Origin: a virus
Reading direction: 5' to 3' (one strand)
Length of the DNA: 41,073 nucleotides
IMG/VR virus record: IMGVR_UViG_3300033150_000609
Span: 1 to 41,073 of that record
Shown here: positions 1 to 7,761 of the stretch, piece after piece
Layout: every line of letters starts with the position of its first letter
Numbering within the stretch: position 1 is the first letter of the stretch
The notes under the pieces: model-generated
The model's database searches: none
What the model saw: only the letters and a program-made list of their open reading frames with translations
Told to the model about the DNA's origin: nothing
Translations under genes and position numbers: made by a program

Positions 1-114
1 CCGCTGGGCGCTGTGATTATAACACTCGCAAAAATATTCGTTCTTAATTCAAGTCCCATTTTAATACACCTCCCTTACTTTTTTTTCTTTTCTTTTTCTT
101 CCAAGACAGCGATT
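1..114. repeat. Exact terminal direct repeat, left copy
   Basis: The first 114 bases are identical to 40960-41073. The repeat begins inside the cement-protein gene and ends inside the preceding 49-aa gene, so it is ordinary coding sequence, not a special end. The simplest reading is assembly overlap of a circular or circularly permuted genome; a short real terminal redundancy cannot be excluded. The piece at 1-59 is the N-terminal part (19 codons plus two bases) of the cement gene whose full copy is at 40665-41018. Confidence 0.95.
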
Positions 115-224
115 TCTTTTTTCAGTTTTACTTCTTCTTCAATATCCGCCGCCGTGAACCACTTTTTAATCTTCGTCTGCAACTCACTCAAAGCCCTTTT
201 CTTTATGATAAGTTCTTCTGACAC
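75..224 (-). CDS. Small charged helical head-operon protein (49 aa)
   Basis: This gene starts with GTG and is preceded by AGGAGG four bases upstream. It encodes 49 residues, almost entirely charged and helical, with a Lys/Glu-rich C-terminus. It sits between the protease-scaffold gene and the cement gene, whose own ribosome site (GGGAGG) follows its stop directly. No family is recognised. Its position suggests a head-assembly accessory, but function is not assignable. The end of this gene is inside the terminal repeat. Confidence 0.7.
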   Translation of the reverse strand: MSEELIIKKRALSELQTKIKKWFTAADIEEEVKLKKEIAVLEEKEKKKK

Positions 225-239
225 ATTTCCTCCTCCGAG

Positions 240-1406
240 TTACTCTGGGATAAAGTCATTTTTCTTCCCGTCTTCATAATCCGCACTCGTTTCAGGCGGT
301 TCACCATCACCCGAACCAGTTCCCTTTTCTCCGGGTTTCTTTTCTGCGGATTTTTCTTCAGGTTTTTTGCCGGTTATAATCTCGCTGACTTCATCATACG
401 CTTTCAACTGGTCTGTAACGAAAGTATCCATTTCCTCTTTTACCTTTTCGGCATCCTTGACTTCAAACTGCCCGATGTTCTTATTTACAAATGCAATCTG
501 TTTTTCGTCAAGTTTTCTTTCTTTCGCCAACCCTGCCAGCACATCACCGACCTTTAAGTTCGCATTAGAAGTAGAAAGTTCTTTGTTCTTATCTTCTAAC
601 GCCTTTTTCTCTTTGTCCCAGTCCGCTCTCGCCTTGTCAAATGCAGCGTCAGTTCTTTTGCGGTGTTCATACTCGCCAGTTACGGCTTTCTTTTCCGCTT
701 TCGTAACCATCGCCTGCACGTCAGGGTCTTGCGTCAACTCATCTTCGCTAAACAAATCGGAAGGTTTTACTTCACCTTCCTCAATCTGTTTCCGCAACTC
801 TTTCAATTCCGCTTTTGTCATCACGTCTCCTTTGCCGCTGCTTTTTTTGGCAAACGCCTGCACACAACCCAGCAAGGTCGCTCCCGCAAAGCCCGGACTG
901 ATTACCGCAGAATTACCGAGGGCAATTCCCGTTACATCTTTCACATCATCTATTTTTACTTTACCATTTTCCTTTGAGTAAACAATATCTGCCTCAATAC
1001 TTGCTATATCCAACGGCATATCTCTGAACTCTGGATAAATATATGCCGCTACCAAAGCATAAAGTTTTTTGCCTATTTCCTGCACACCTTTACCAACCAC
1101 CTCGCCGAGCGGTTGCCGGTTATCTGTTGAATTACTTGTTGCCGAGTGCATATGAAAGAATTTTATCCCTTCTTGAATCTTTTCTCCAAGTTTTTTTATT
1201 GTAGCCCTGAACCAACTTTGTTTTGCATATCCCGCACTGATTATTTTCCCTTCCGCCGTGCCTTCGTGCGCAATCGCATATACTCTAAATTCCGGCTCAT
1301 CATCAATCTTTTTTATTCGTTCATATTCTTTTGCTGAAATAAGAGACAAGATTTCAGCCCGTGCCATATTTTGAATTTCTGCGATTATGCGTTCAATCTT
1401 GTGCAT
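240..1406 (-). CDS. Prohead protease-scaffold fusion protein
   Basis: A 388-aa protein with two parts. Residues about 35-200 form a compact domain with FHMHS near residue 86, PLGEVVG shortly after, and GIALGNSAVISPGF near residue 170, resembling the putative capsid-maturation protease domain of siphophage head operons. Residues about 200-360 are almost continuous charged helix (KADWDKEKKALEDK-like), as expected for a scaffolding protein that is removed during maturation. The last 30 residues are a disordered Lys/Glu/Gly tail. AGGAGA lies upstream of the ATG. It lies between portal and capsid genes, the standard place for protease/scaffold. I infer that the enzyme cleaves its own scaffold region. 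The catalytic residues cannot be fixed from sequence alone. Confidence 0.72.
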   Translation of the reverse strand: MHKIERIIAEIQNMARAEILSLISAKEYERIKKIDDEPEFRVYAIAHEGTAEGKIISAGYAKQSWFRATIKKLGEKIQEGIKFFHMHSATSNSTDNRQPLGEVVGKGVQEIGKKLYALVAAYIYPEFRDMPLDIASIEADIVYSKENGKVKIDDVKDVTGIALGNSAVISPGFAGATLLGCVQAFAKKSSGKGDVMTKAELKELRKQIEEGEVKPSDLFSEDELTQDPDVQAMVTKAEKKAVTGEYEHRKRTDAAFDKARADWDKEKKALEDKNKELSTSNANLKVGDVLAGLAKERKLDEKQIAFVNKNIGQFEVKDAEKVKEEMDTFVTDQLKAYDEVSEIITGKKPEEKSAEKKPGEKGTGSGDGEPPETSADYEDGKKNDFIPE

Positions 1407-1420
1407 ACCATTTTCTCCTA

Positions 1421-1705
1421 TCAGGGAATAAATTCATTGTTCTCCGGCTTTTCATAATAACCCATATCTTGCGTTTTCCCTGATGCGGGTTCAAACCTTC
1501 CCTTGTTTTCTTTACAGTGTGCCCTTGCTTCGCTTACCGTCCAGTTTTTAATCGGATACCTGTATGCCTGCGTTGTCGTAGTTGTTTTCCCTTTTAATCT
1601 GCCGATTATTATTGCCAGTTTATCATGGACTATCCGCCGGAAAGATTTTTTCTCAAAATCATCAGGGTTTTTTATACGGCACGAGTGTTCATTAGGATAT
1701 GGCAT
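1421..1705 (-). CDS. Small head-operon protein, MPYPNEHSCR type (94 aa)
   Basis: 94 residues beginning MPYPNEHSCR, with a FRRI-x-KLAIIIGRLKG segment and a C-terminal A-x-CKENKGRFEPA motif. This pattern occurs in environmental phages next to or fused with the head protease, and I treat it as a conserved head-operon domain without a known role. GAGGGAGAAG precedes the ATG. It lies between the portal and protease-scaffold genes. Here it is a separate gene and not a protease domain. Function unknown. Confidence 0.65.
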   Translation of the reverse strand: MPYPNEHSCRIKNPDDFEKKSFRRIVHDKLAIIIGRLKGKTTTTTQAYRYPIKNWTVSEARAHCKENKGRFEPASGKTQDMGYYEKPENNEFIP

Positions 1706-1706
1706 T

Positions 1707-2999
1707 TTATTCTTCTCCCTCTCCTTCGCCCTTTTCTTCTTTTTTTATTTCCCTTTCCGTTTCAGATAATTCATTCGCTTTCATTTCTTCTTCCGGGTCA
1801 ATTTCGGGAATTTTTGATAACATCGTCGGTAATGATATTACCCCGCCTGAATAAAGCGGCAACCATACTTCCGCCAATTCTTTCATTTTGCCTGCCGTCA
1901 CAAACGGTATTTCAATCGTGATAGTTCCCGGTTTATAATTTTGCTTAAAATTTATATTCGCCATTAACATTGCTTTATCTATAATTTCCTCATAAGCGCC
2001 TATCCAAGTTTTCCGTTCTTTTGACGTTGAAGAATAAAGCATCTCCATCATATTTTCCGCAGTCGCCCTGTTAGAAAGTAAATCCGGTAATCCGAGAAAA
2101 TGAACCGGCACTCCAGTTGTCCCTGAAATCATCTTTGCCTGAACTTCTATTTCTTTCAGAAGGACATCCACCCCTGTTCCCGTATATCCTTCCAGTTTAT
2201 ATTCCGCTGTTGATACTAAAAGTTTTCCGATTTTCCAGTTTATATTGTTAAGCCGGTCATATAAATCATTCGCTTCATTTTTATCCGAGCATTTAAAAGT
2301 CGGAGTAGGGCTTGCAAACAGATGATTTATTTTCCTCAAATCCCATAATGCTTTATCCAAATCCTCAATGTTTCGCAGGGCTGCACCGAGTTTCGGCGGC
2401 GTATCATTTACCTTGTTTAATCTCCCTCCAAATCTTTTATAAATGAATTCCTTTTCTTCTAATGATTGTTCAGTGGATAAACTACCATCTGCTTTTTTAT
2501 ATTTATATTTAACCCCTGTGTAATGTTTGTAATCATCTTCCTCTGTTGAAATTTTATAATCTGTCTGCGTGTAACTTATGTGCCTGATTTCAATTTGTGT
2601 TTTTTCTCTATTCGGAAACAATTTACATAAAAATTTCCCTTCAATCTCTGCCTCTTTACAGAACTCAATCGGGTTTTCTTCATCCAAATCATTAAAATCA
2701 AAAAGTTCTTTGACGAACTTAAATTCTTTCGTTGCTGTTTTATCCTTCATACTGAATTTTATTCCGCTTGCCATTATGAAAGCCGACCTGATTGCAATTA
2801 TATTCTGCGTTAATTGATTACCCCAGTCCGCTATCCCTTCCGCTTTCTTTGATAATTCTTCAACCATTGCCTTGTATGTTTGATAAGGATTCCCTTTGTA
2901 TGATTTTTTAAGTATTTCAATTTCACCGATAAGACCATCAATAAATAATTGAAGTTTGCCTACTTGTTTTACGAGGGTTTTATATTTACTATTAAACAT
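1707..2999 (-). CDS. Portal protein (SPP1 gp6-like)
   Basis: 430 residues, in the size range of SPP1/phi29-class portals. It forms the dodecameric ring at the unique vertex through which DNA is pumped and to which the tail connector attaches. Supporting features: N-terminal helical start, SFIMASGIKF early on, a central YTGVKYKYKKADG beta region, and the conserved C-terminal block GTTGVPVHFLGLPDLLSNRATAENM, typical of the Phage_prot_Gp6 family. The tail is acidic. It follows TerL by about 90 bases containing a strong promoter, so it opens its own transcript. Start ATG has GGAAAA at the right distance. Confidence 0.88.
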   Translation of the reverse strand: MFNSKYKTLVKQVGKLQLFIDGLIGEIEILKKSYKGNPYQTYKAMVEELSKKAEGIADWGNQLTQNIIAIRSAFIMASGIKFSMKDKTATKEFKFVKELFDFNDLDEENPIEFCKEAEIEGKFLCKLFPNREKTQIEIRHISYTQTDYKISTEEDDYKHYTGVKYKYKKADGSLSTEQSLEEKEFIYKRFGGRLNKVNDTPPKLGAALRNIEDLDKALWDLRKINHLFASPTPTFKCSDKNEANDLYDRLNNINWKIGKLLVSTAEYKLEGYTGTGVDVLLKEIEVQAKMISGTTGVPVHFLGLPDLLSNRATAENMMEMLYSSTSKERKTWIGAYEEIIDKAMLMANINFKQNYKPGTITIEIPFVTAGKMKELAEVWLPLYSGGVISLPTMLSKIPEIDPEEEMKANELSETEREIKKEEKGEGEGEE

Positions 3000-3050
3000 A
3001 TTTATTTTCCAGTTCCGCTGAATACTTCTGTATCCTCGTAAGTTACTATA

Positions 3051-3079
3051 ATTATAATCTGATTGCCTTTATATGTCAA
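3051..3079 (-). promoter_or_regulatory. Sigma70-like promoter upstream of the portal gene
   Basis: On the minus strand TTGACA (3074-3079) and TATAAT (3051-3056) are separated by 17 bases, a perfect consensus. The -35 box is preceded by CCCC, as at 5568 and 18811. Transcription would start near 3044 and lead into the portal gene 45 bases on. It lies immediately downstream of the TerL stop. Confidence 0.85.
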
Positions 3080-3090
3080 GGGGCAATTTG

Positions 3091-4296
3091 TCAATCAGGG
3101 CTTACATCCAAACCTGTATGCGCTGCTTCTTCTGCCCTCTGCCCCGCCAAATGCGAATACAGTCCATACCTCTTGGCATTCATACAATCATCTTTATACT
3201 TGACCGGCTCATCTAAAATATTGCCGTCTTTATCAACTTTCCATTTATATCTTTTCGCCTCCTTATTGAGATTTATATTCATTGGCAAAGTGTGATATTT
3301 AAACCGTTTCGTAAACGTAATCCCCTGCCGGACACTCCCTTGACCTTTTTCCGCAGGTTTTATATCAAACCCCGCTTTGTATATTTCCTGAATTGCTTTC
3401 GGGTCTTCGCTATCTCCGTAAATTACTCTTTTCCTTTTTTCTTCCGGGATTTTATCTTTCATCAAATCAATCAGTTCCGGGGTTGTTAATCGGCTCTGAT
3501 ATATCTGTTCCGTTAAATAAACATCCTTACTCTCCCAGCCCTGCATTCCAATTTCTATTAATGCCGTAGGATGATTGTAGCCGAAATCTAATCCATACCA
3601 ATTATCCTTTAATGCCGGGAACTCTTTTTCCATAATATATTCATCATAAATTATATTTCCTGCCCTTGCCCGCTTACCAAGTGTATAGATTTTGTAATAT
3701 GTTATATCTTCATCCTTGAGGGATTCCAGCATTTTGATATAACTTTCTTCAAGGAATGGATTATCTTTGTAATTTGAAAATATAAACCGCACGCCTGATT
3801 TGCCTTCCAAATCTTGAATCCAGCAAATCTCTGGATTATATGACATTAGTATTTTATTATCTTCCCCTGTTGCCGAAAGACGTGTTCTGATAAATATATA
3901 ATCCATCTTTGTAAATTCATTCGCTTCTTCAAGCCATACAATATTCCAGCCGGTTGATTTTACTTGCGATATATTATCCATCCCACCAAATCTGACAAAA
4001 CTTCCATTCGGAAAGGTATAAATCAAATCGCTTTTATTGTGATATGCCTCATCATAAATATTGTATTGATGCAATAAATCAATGAAATCTTTATAAGTTG
4101 ACAGCCGAAGCGAAACCCGTGTCTTCCGCAGAATCAATACTTTTACATTGGCTTTTTGTCTGCACCTGCGGATTACATATTGACATAAACTTATTGACTT
4201 CGTTGACCTTGCACCACCTTCACTGATGATTACCCTTTCTTTAGATTGCCAAGTTTCCCGAAAGACACGAGTCACCGGAACGGGGGTATAAGTCAT
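3091..4296 (-). CDS. terL: Terminase large subunit, ATPase-nuclease
   Basis: 401-aa packaging motor that pumps DNA through the portal and cuts it. The Walker A motif is a deviant GGARSTKS at about residues 27-34, Walker B with catalytic Glu is VWLEEA at about 120-125, and the nuclease acidic residues are in GLDFGYNHP (Asp near 237), YGDSEDP (Asp near 295) and YKDDCMNA (Asp near 369-370). The pattern matches the PBSX/Terminase_3 group. TerS ends one base upstream. The Shine-Dalgarno sequence is weak (AAGAAG), so translational coupling with TerS is likely. Confidence 0.93.
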   Translation of the reverse strand: MTYTPVPVTRVFRETWQSKERVIISEGGARSTKSISLCQYVIRRCRQKANVKVLILRKTRVSLRLSTYKDFIDLLHQYNIYDEAYHNKSDLIYTFPNGSFVRFGGMDNISQVKSTGWNIVWLEEANEFTKMDYIFIRTRLSATGEDNKILMSYNPEICWIQDLEGKSGVRFIFSNYKDNPFLEESYIKMLESLKDEDITYYKIYTLGKRARAGNIIYDEYIMEKEFPALKDNWYGLDFGYNHPTALIEIGMQGWESKDVYLTEQIYQSRLTTPELIDLMKDKIPEEKRKRVIYGDSEDPKAIQEIYKAGFDIKPAEKGQGSVRQGITFTKRFKYHTLPMNINLNKEAKRYKWKVDKDGNILDEPVKYKDDCMNAKRYGLYSHLAGQRAEEAAHTGLDVSPD

Positions 4297-4797
4297 TCAC
4301 TTCTTTTTTTTCTTTAAGAAATCATCCGCATCAGTAAAGAGTAAATTGATTGGATTATTAGGGTCGCCTGTATGAACAATACTTTGAACATTCCTAAATT
4401 CTAATTTGTCTCGGTTGCAAAGGTAAAATATAATAGCACCTGTATCGGGAGCATAATGTTTCGTAATTGTTTTAATTCTTTTGGCTGGGACATTGACAGT
4501 AATACTTTTATCTCCCTTACCTTTCTTTGTTTTATTACCGTAGAGTATTATCCTTTCTTCGTGAACTTCCGTATAATCATATCCATTCGCTTTCTTAAAC
4601 AAAGAACCTACAACTATATCAATCTGTTTTAATCCTGCCTGCTCTACTGCAAGTTCAAATTTCTTATCCTTTTCCATCCATTTGTATAAAGTATTTGAAC
4701 TGAAACCTGCATAAGCACAGGCGCACATAATCGTTGAACCTTTCCCTATCGCTTCAATCACTTTCTTTTTTATACGTTTGGTTTTTTGCGAATTCAT
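4297..4797 (-). CDS. terS: Terminase small subunit
   Basis: 166 residues. The N-terminal 60 carry a helix-turn-helix (IMCACAYAGFSSNTLYKWME), the DNA-recognition fold of small terminases. A middle oligomerisation region follows (KKANGYDYTEVHEERI), and a C-terminal part with GAIIFYLCNRDK, a motif common in TerS of this type. It recognises the packaging site and hands DNA to TerL, which directly follows. The ATG overlaps the stop of the preceding 53-aa gene (ATGA). The tail is poly-Lys. Confidence 0.88.
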   Translation of the reverse strand: MNSQKTKRIKKKVIEAIGKGSTIMCACAYAGFSSNTLYKWMEKDKKFELAVEQAGLKQIDIVVGSLFKKANGYDYTEVHEERIILYGNKTKKGKGDKSITVNVPAKRIKTITKHYAPDTGAIIFYLCNRDKLEFRNVQSIVHTGDPNNPINLLFTDADDFLKKKKK

Positions 4798-4955
4798 ATA
4801 TGATTTCCCTCAATATACATTTTCCAAATCACTTCAGCATACGCTTGAATTTCAATGGGATTTGTATTAAATCTTACACTATAACCGAAGTTTCCATTTC
4901 GCCTAAATATTACTGTATAAATAATCCCGGCAAATTTTAAGCCAAATTTAACCAT
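4794..4955 (-). CDS. Small protein upstream of TerS (53 aa)
   Basis: A short gene fully packed between the 75-aa gene (overlap ATGGTTAA) and TerS (overlap ATGA), which strongly supports it being real. Its C-terminal half RFNTNPIEIQAYAEVIW resembles the C-terminal half of the 72-aa protein at 5177-5395 (IFNSNPEYIQEYAEWVW), so the two look paralogous. There is no membrane segment and no known family. Function unknown. Confidence 0.7.
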   Translation of the reverse strand: MVKFGLKFAGIIYTVIFRRNGNFGYSVRFNTNPIEIQAYAEVIWKMYIEGNHI

Positions 4956-5175
4956 TGTGATAATTACCTGAAGTATCTTTCACCTTTTTATTATTAAGAT
5001 AAACCCATACTTTACCGTTCCATTTTATTTTCTTTCCATTTAGATTTGCTGTTACCATTTTAGTTTCCCCCCTATTCCAAAAATTATACTTTTTATTCAA
5101 ATCAAAACCTGATATGGCGAAACGGTGCAATGTTTTAGCAAAATCTGCCGCAGTTACAAAACCCGTATTTACCAT
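4948..5175 (-). CDS. Hypothetical protein (75 aa)
   Basis: 75 residues, basic, with a C-terminal beta-rich stretch (NGKKIKWNGKVWVYLNNKKV) like a small SH3 or beta-hairpin module. It starts one base after the 72-aa gene and ends overlapping the 53-aa gene. Family unknown. Together with its neighbours it forms a cluster of small proteins between promoter 5540-5568 and TerS. Confidence 0.6.
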   Translation of the reverse strand: MVNTGFVTAADFAKTLHRFAISGFDLNKKYNFWNRGETKMVTANLNGKKIKWNGKVWVYLNNKKVKDTSGNYHNG

Positions 5176-5176
5176 T

Positions 5177-5395
5177 TTATTTTTCCCGACTTTTTTTCCC
5201 TATAACTATTTCCTGCCATACCCATTCCGCATATTCTTGTATATATTCGGGATTGCTATTAAATATTGGAACTATTTTAATTATAGAACATCTGCAATTA
5301 ATCGGCGGCGAAATTATCCCATTTAATATAAAATTACACATCTCTTGTATGCTCATATTTTCATACCAATTATCCACCACTTTATTTACACCCAT
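5177..5395 (-). CDS. Hypothetical protein (72 aa), paralogue of the 53-aa protein
   Basis: 72 residues containing CRCSIIKIVPIFNSNPEYIQ and a C-terminal amphipathic helix EYAEWVWQEIV that matches the 53-aa protein two genes on. No clear ribosome site precedes the ATG, but its start lies inside the preceding 50-aa gene, so translational coupling is likely. An internal ATG (MSIQEMCNF) is an alternative start. Function unknown. Confidence 0.6.
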   Translation of the reverse strand: MGVNKVVDNWYENMSIQEMCNFILNGIISPPINCRCSIIKIVPIFNSNPEYIQEYAEWVWQEIVIGKKSREK

Positions 5396-5534
5396 AAAAC
5401 AAATATGCCAGCAAAGGAGGAAAGGAAATTATTACAAAAAATATAAAAAGAAATAACAAAATCTTTTCAATCATTGTTAATTTATTCCATTCCTGTTGAA
5501 TTTCCACCTGTATCTTATATCCCTTAACTGACAT
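5382..5534 (-). CDS. Small membrane protein, probably leaderless (50 aa)
   Basis: 50 residues: a soluble N-terminal part (MSVKGYKIQVEIQQEWNK) and one hydrophobic helix (KILLFLFIFFVIISFPPLL) ending in YGCK. The ATG lies only five bases after the TATAAT of the promoter at 5540-5568, at or next to the expected transcription start, and has no Shine-Dalgarno sequence. Either the mRNA is leaderless or translation begins later at the internal ATG (30 aa, membrane part only). No family recognised. Confidence 0.55.
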   Translation of the reverse strand: MSVKGYKIQVEIQQEWNKLTMIEKILLFLFIFFVIISFPPLLAYLFYGCK

Positions 5535-5539
5535 ACTAT

Positions 5540-5568
5540 ATTATAGCATTGAAAGGTAAAATTGTCAA
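5540..5568 (-). promoter_or_regulatory. Sigma70-like promoter before the TerS cluster
   Basis: TTGACA (5563-5568) and TATAAT (5540-5545) on the minus strand with a 17-base spacer, a perfect consensus. The CCCC before -35 is shared with the promoters at 3079 and 18811. It would drive the small-protein/terminase unit. Confidence 0.87.
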
Positions 5569-5595
5569 GGGGATATTTCTTTTACACAAGATAAT

Positions 5596-5808
5596 TTATT
5601 TCCTTTTTTTGATACTGGATAATTCCACTAAATTATAACAAAACATTGAAGATATTATAATCGTCGTTTTTAATCTATCATACGAATAATCTACATTTAT
5701 GAATGCTTTCACCAAATCATTAAAAGAATGAGGAGAATGTTTTGATAGTGTTTTCAAAATCGCCTTTTCACAATTTGTTAATTTTTCTCTATTCCCTTCA
5801 ATCTGCAT
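5596..5808 (-). CDS. Small winged-helix-like protein (70 aa)
   Basis: 70 residues with NCEKAILKTLSKHSPHSFNDLVKAF followed by SYDRLKTTIIISSM and a Lys-rich end. The helix-turn-helix layout resembles a small winged-helix or phage regulatory protein, but no family is certain. A strong AAGGAGG precedes the ATG. It is the last gene before promoter 5540-5568. A role in switching to late transcription is possible but is pure inference. Confidence 0.65.
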   Translation of the reverse strand: MQIEGNREKLTNCEKAILKTLSKHSPHSFNDLVKAFINVDYSYDRLKTTIIISSMFCYNLVELSSIKKRK

Positions 5809-6022
5809 TTTTCCTCCTTTTTTTCTTTTTTGATGTTAATTCAATATAACATTTTTTGTTTATCCTTTTTACGATTCTCATACCATAACCATTATATATA
5901 CTATTCAAAGATTTTATAGACAATTTATACGGTTTTTTATATCTTTTCATTTTTCTATATGCTTTTATAGTAGCAAAGTATATTTTAACAAGGTTTATCA
6001 TCTGGGCATATTTTATATTCAA
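5798..6022 (-). CDS. Small basic protein (up to 74 aa)
   Basis: A Lys/Tyr/Arg-rich protein with KAYRKMKRYKKPYKLS and a tail of KKKKRRK; predicted strongly basic, so nucleic-acid binding is plausible. The longest frame begins at a TTG about 17 bases after GGAGG; in-frame ATGs at about residues 8 and 25 are alternatives. It overlaps the next gene by 11 bases. No family recognised. Confidence 0.5.
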   Translation of the reverse strand: MNIKYAQMINLVKIYFATIKAYRKMKRYKKPYKLSIKSLNSIYNGYGMRIVKRINKKCYIELTSKKKKRRKNAD

Positions 6023-6031
6023 ATTTTCTTA

Positions 6032-6202
6032 TCATTTCCCCTCCTCAATTTTCTTCTTCAGCAAAAAATAACAATACGGACTCCCTTCAATAAGATACCG
6101 GCAATCCGTGCAAGGTGAAATTTTGCGCTTACGATTTTCCTTAAAATAACACTTACAGCATATCTCCGGCTTTTGAAGAAATACGGGCGGCTTGGGTTTC
6201 AT
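6032..6202 (-). CDS. Small cysteine-rich zinc-ribbon-like protein (56 aa)
   Basis: 56 residues, MKPKPPVFLQKPEICCKCY at the start, then CTDCRYLIEG and a C-terminal Cys. The CxxC pairs (CCKC and CTDC) about 18 residues apart suggest one zinc-binding site. It occupies the gap between the beta-class methylase and the 74-aa gene. Its stop is followed by GGAGG-driven translation. Function unknown. Confidence 0.6.
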   Translation of the reverse strand: MKPKPPVFLQKPEICCKCYFKENRKRKISPCTDCRYLIEGSPYCYFLLKKKIEEGK

Positions 6203-6215
6203 AATTTACTACCCA

Positions 6216-6989
6216 TTAAAATAATTTTCTCTGCAAATTTACTAACATTTTTTCCTTCGCATCTTTGACAAAATTCTTTTTTATTTCAAATCCATATGCG
6301 TTCCTATTCAATTCAGCGGCGGCTCTCAATGTCGCACCGCTTCCAGCCACGGGGTCAATTACAACGTCGCCCTCGTCCGTATAAATTTCTATTAATCTTT
6401 TCAATATTGGAATAGATTTTTGTGTTGGATGTATTTTAGGAACAGAATTGTCTCTTTTCCATTTGAACCAATTAAAAATCATTTTTCCACCATTGTTGAA
6501 TTTCGGCAATTTATCACGATATAAAACTATAGCATGTTCTACCGCTCCCACTATTTTCATATTGGCTTTCAAAACTTGGGCGGAATAGTTTTTGATAAAA
6601 AATAAAGGCATATGATTATTAAAATCATATTTTTTCCCATAATCTATAATCATTTGCATTTGCTCAAATGCACAAAATACAATCATAGCCGGAGATAATC
6701 CTTTTTGTTTTGGTTCTTTTTTTAACATTTTAGAACAAAAATGCATATATTCCGCAATATTGAAATAGCCATCTGTATCAAAAAATGATTTGTTTGCTTT
6801 ATCTGATTCGCCTTTTTTATTGTCACCACCAACATACCACGACGGATTACTCGCATAAGCATAATTGCCCATATTATACGGTATATCCGCAATAATCAAC
6901 TGCGCTTTAGGTATCTGATAAGATTTATAATTTTGAAAATGGTCATTAAATAATTCTATTTTCGTTAATTTTTCTTGCCTTTCAATCAT
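6216..6989 (-). CDS. DNA methyltransferase, beta-class (adenine-N6 or cytosine-N4)
   Basis: 257 residues from the ATG that overlaps the upstream stop. Catalytic motif IV is ADIPYNMG (about 34-41), a DIPY variant of DPPY. The SAM-binding motif I block is near the C-terminus: KIHPTQKSIPIL, then VVIDPVAGSGATL at about 210-220 and GFEI, so the order catalytic-then-SAM marks a beta-type enzyme. It transfers methyl from SAM to DNA. No partner restriction enzyme is adjacent, so it is an orphan phage methylase, plausibly for protection against host restriction. The ORF extends 10 codons upstream, but the internal ATG fits the overlap. Confidence 0.87.
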   Translation of the reverse strand: MIERQEKLTKIELFNDHFQNYKSYQIPKAQLIIADIPYNMGNYAYASNPSWYVGGDNKKGESDKANKSFFDTDGYFNIAEYMHFCSKMLKKEPKQKGLSPAMIVFCAFEQMQMIIDYGKKYDFNNHMPLFFIKNYSAQVLKANMKIVGAVEHAIVLYRDKLPKFNNGGKMIFNWFKWKRDNSVPKIHPTQKSIPILKRLIEIYTDEGDVVIDPVAGSGATLRAAAELNRNAYGFEIKKNFVKDAKEKMLVNLQRKLF

Positions 6990-7269
6990 AAGAATACCTG
7001 TTAATATCAAACAAATCACCGTGATTATCCGGTTTCTTCCCTGCCGGTGTGTAAGGTTTCTTAATAATCCAGGTATCCGTGCTGTCGTCGTCTTTTACCT
7101 TACCGATATTCTCTACAATACCCCTCTCCGGCTCAACCATAAATCTTAAATACCTGTCGGGGCAACTCACGCCATTGAAAGAATTAAGACACGCCCTTTT
7201 TATTTCTTCGGTTCTCGCCCTGCCTCCGAGTTCCTGTAAAACTAAATATACTTTATATTCTTGTTTCAT
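6982..7269 (-). CDS. Small winged-helix-like protein (95 aa)
   Basis: 95 residues from MKQEYKVYLVLQELGGRARTEEIKR. The first 50 residues look like a winged helix (helix, GGRARTEEIKRACL, then CPDRYLRFM), and a C-terminal part KKPYTPAGKK follows. The start ATG overlaps the upstream stop (ATGA) and has GGAAAAG. It is coupled to the methylase behind it by an 8-base overlap. It may be a sequence-reading partner or regulator, but this is inference. Confidence 0.6.
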   Translation of the reverse strand: MKQEYKVYLVLQELGGRARTEEIKRACLNSFNGVSCPDRYLRFMVEPERGIVENIGKVKDDDSTDTWIIKKPYTPAGKKPDNHGDLFDINRYSYD

Positions 7270-7751
7270 TTCTTTTCCAAAATTTCGGGATTCAGTATTT
7301 CTTGCAACCAAACACCGTGACATTGTGAACCCGGAAATCCCATTGTATTTCCACCGCCGCCTGTTTCCATTACATATACTTTTCCGTTATTTGTTTTTAT
7401 TATAAATCTATCAACACTATCACCCCAAAAAGCGTTAGTGGCATCATCCTCCTTGAATAAAATAATCTTTTGCCCTTCTAATACTTCAAAATTCACATCT
7501 TTTGTTTTAATTTTATATTTTCCCATTTCTTCTGCGGATATTTCTCTGCCAAATTCAATATCAGATTTTATTCCTATTTGTTGATGAAGACGCATTATTT
7601 TGCCGTCCTCTTTTAAGATAGCATAACAGCGGTAATCATTTGCCACCATAAATTCTGATTCGTGTAAATCACCAACGGTACCTCCAAAATTAAATGTTTT
7701 GTCCCTTTCTTCAAACAAAAACCTTTTACCCTTAAACTTAATTTCTTTCAT
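7266..7751 (-). CDS. Hypothetical protein (161 aa)
   Basis: 161 residues, mostly predicted beta, with GGTVGDLHESEFMVANDYRC, EDDATNAFWGDSVDRFI and the Gly-rich METGGGGNTMGFPG toward the end. No signal peptide or membrane helix. A strong GAGGAGG precedes the ATG. Its stop overlaps the next gene. I do not recognise the family. Confidence 0.65.
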   Translation of the reverse strand: MKEIKFKGKRFLFEERDKTFNFGGTVGDLHESEFMVANDYRCYAILKEDGKIMRLHQQIGIKSDIEFGREISAEEMGKYKIKTKDVNFEVLEGQKIILFKEDDATNAFWGDSVDRFIIKTNNGKVYVMETGGGGNTMGFPGSQCHGVWLQEILNPEILEKK

Positions 7752-7761
7752 TTCTTCCTCC

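Noticed and set aside
367-981. Plus-strand ORF of 204 codons
   Set aside because: It is antisense to the protease-scaffold gene and rich in Ser/Phe, the usual shadow of Lys/Glu-rich coding; no ribosome site or known motif.
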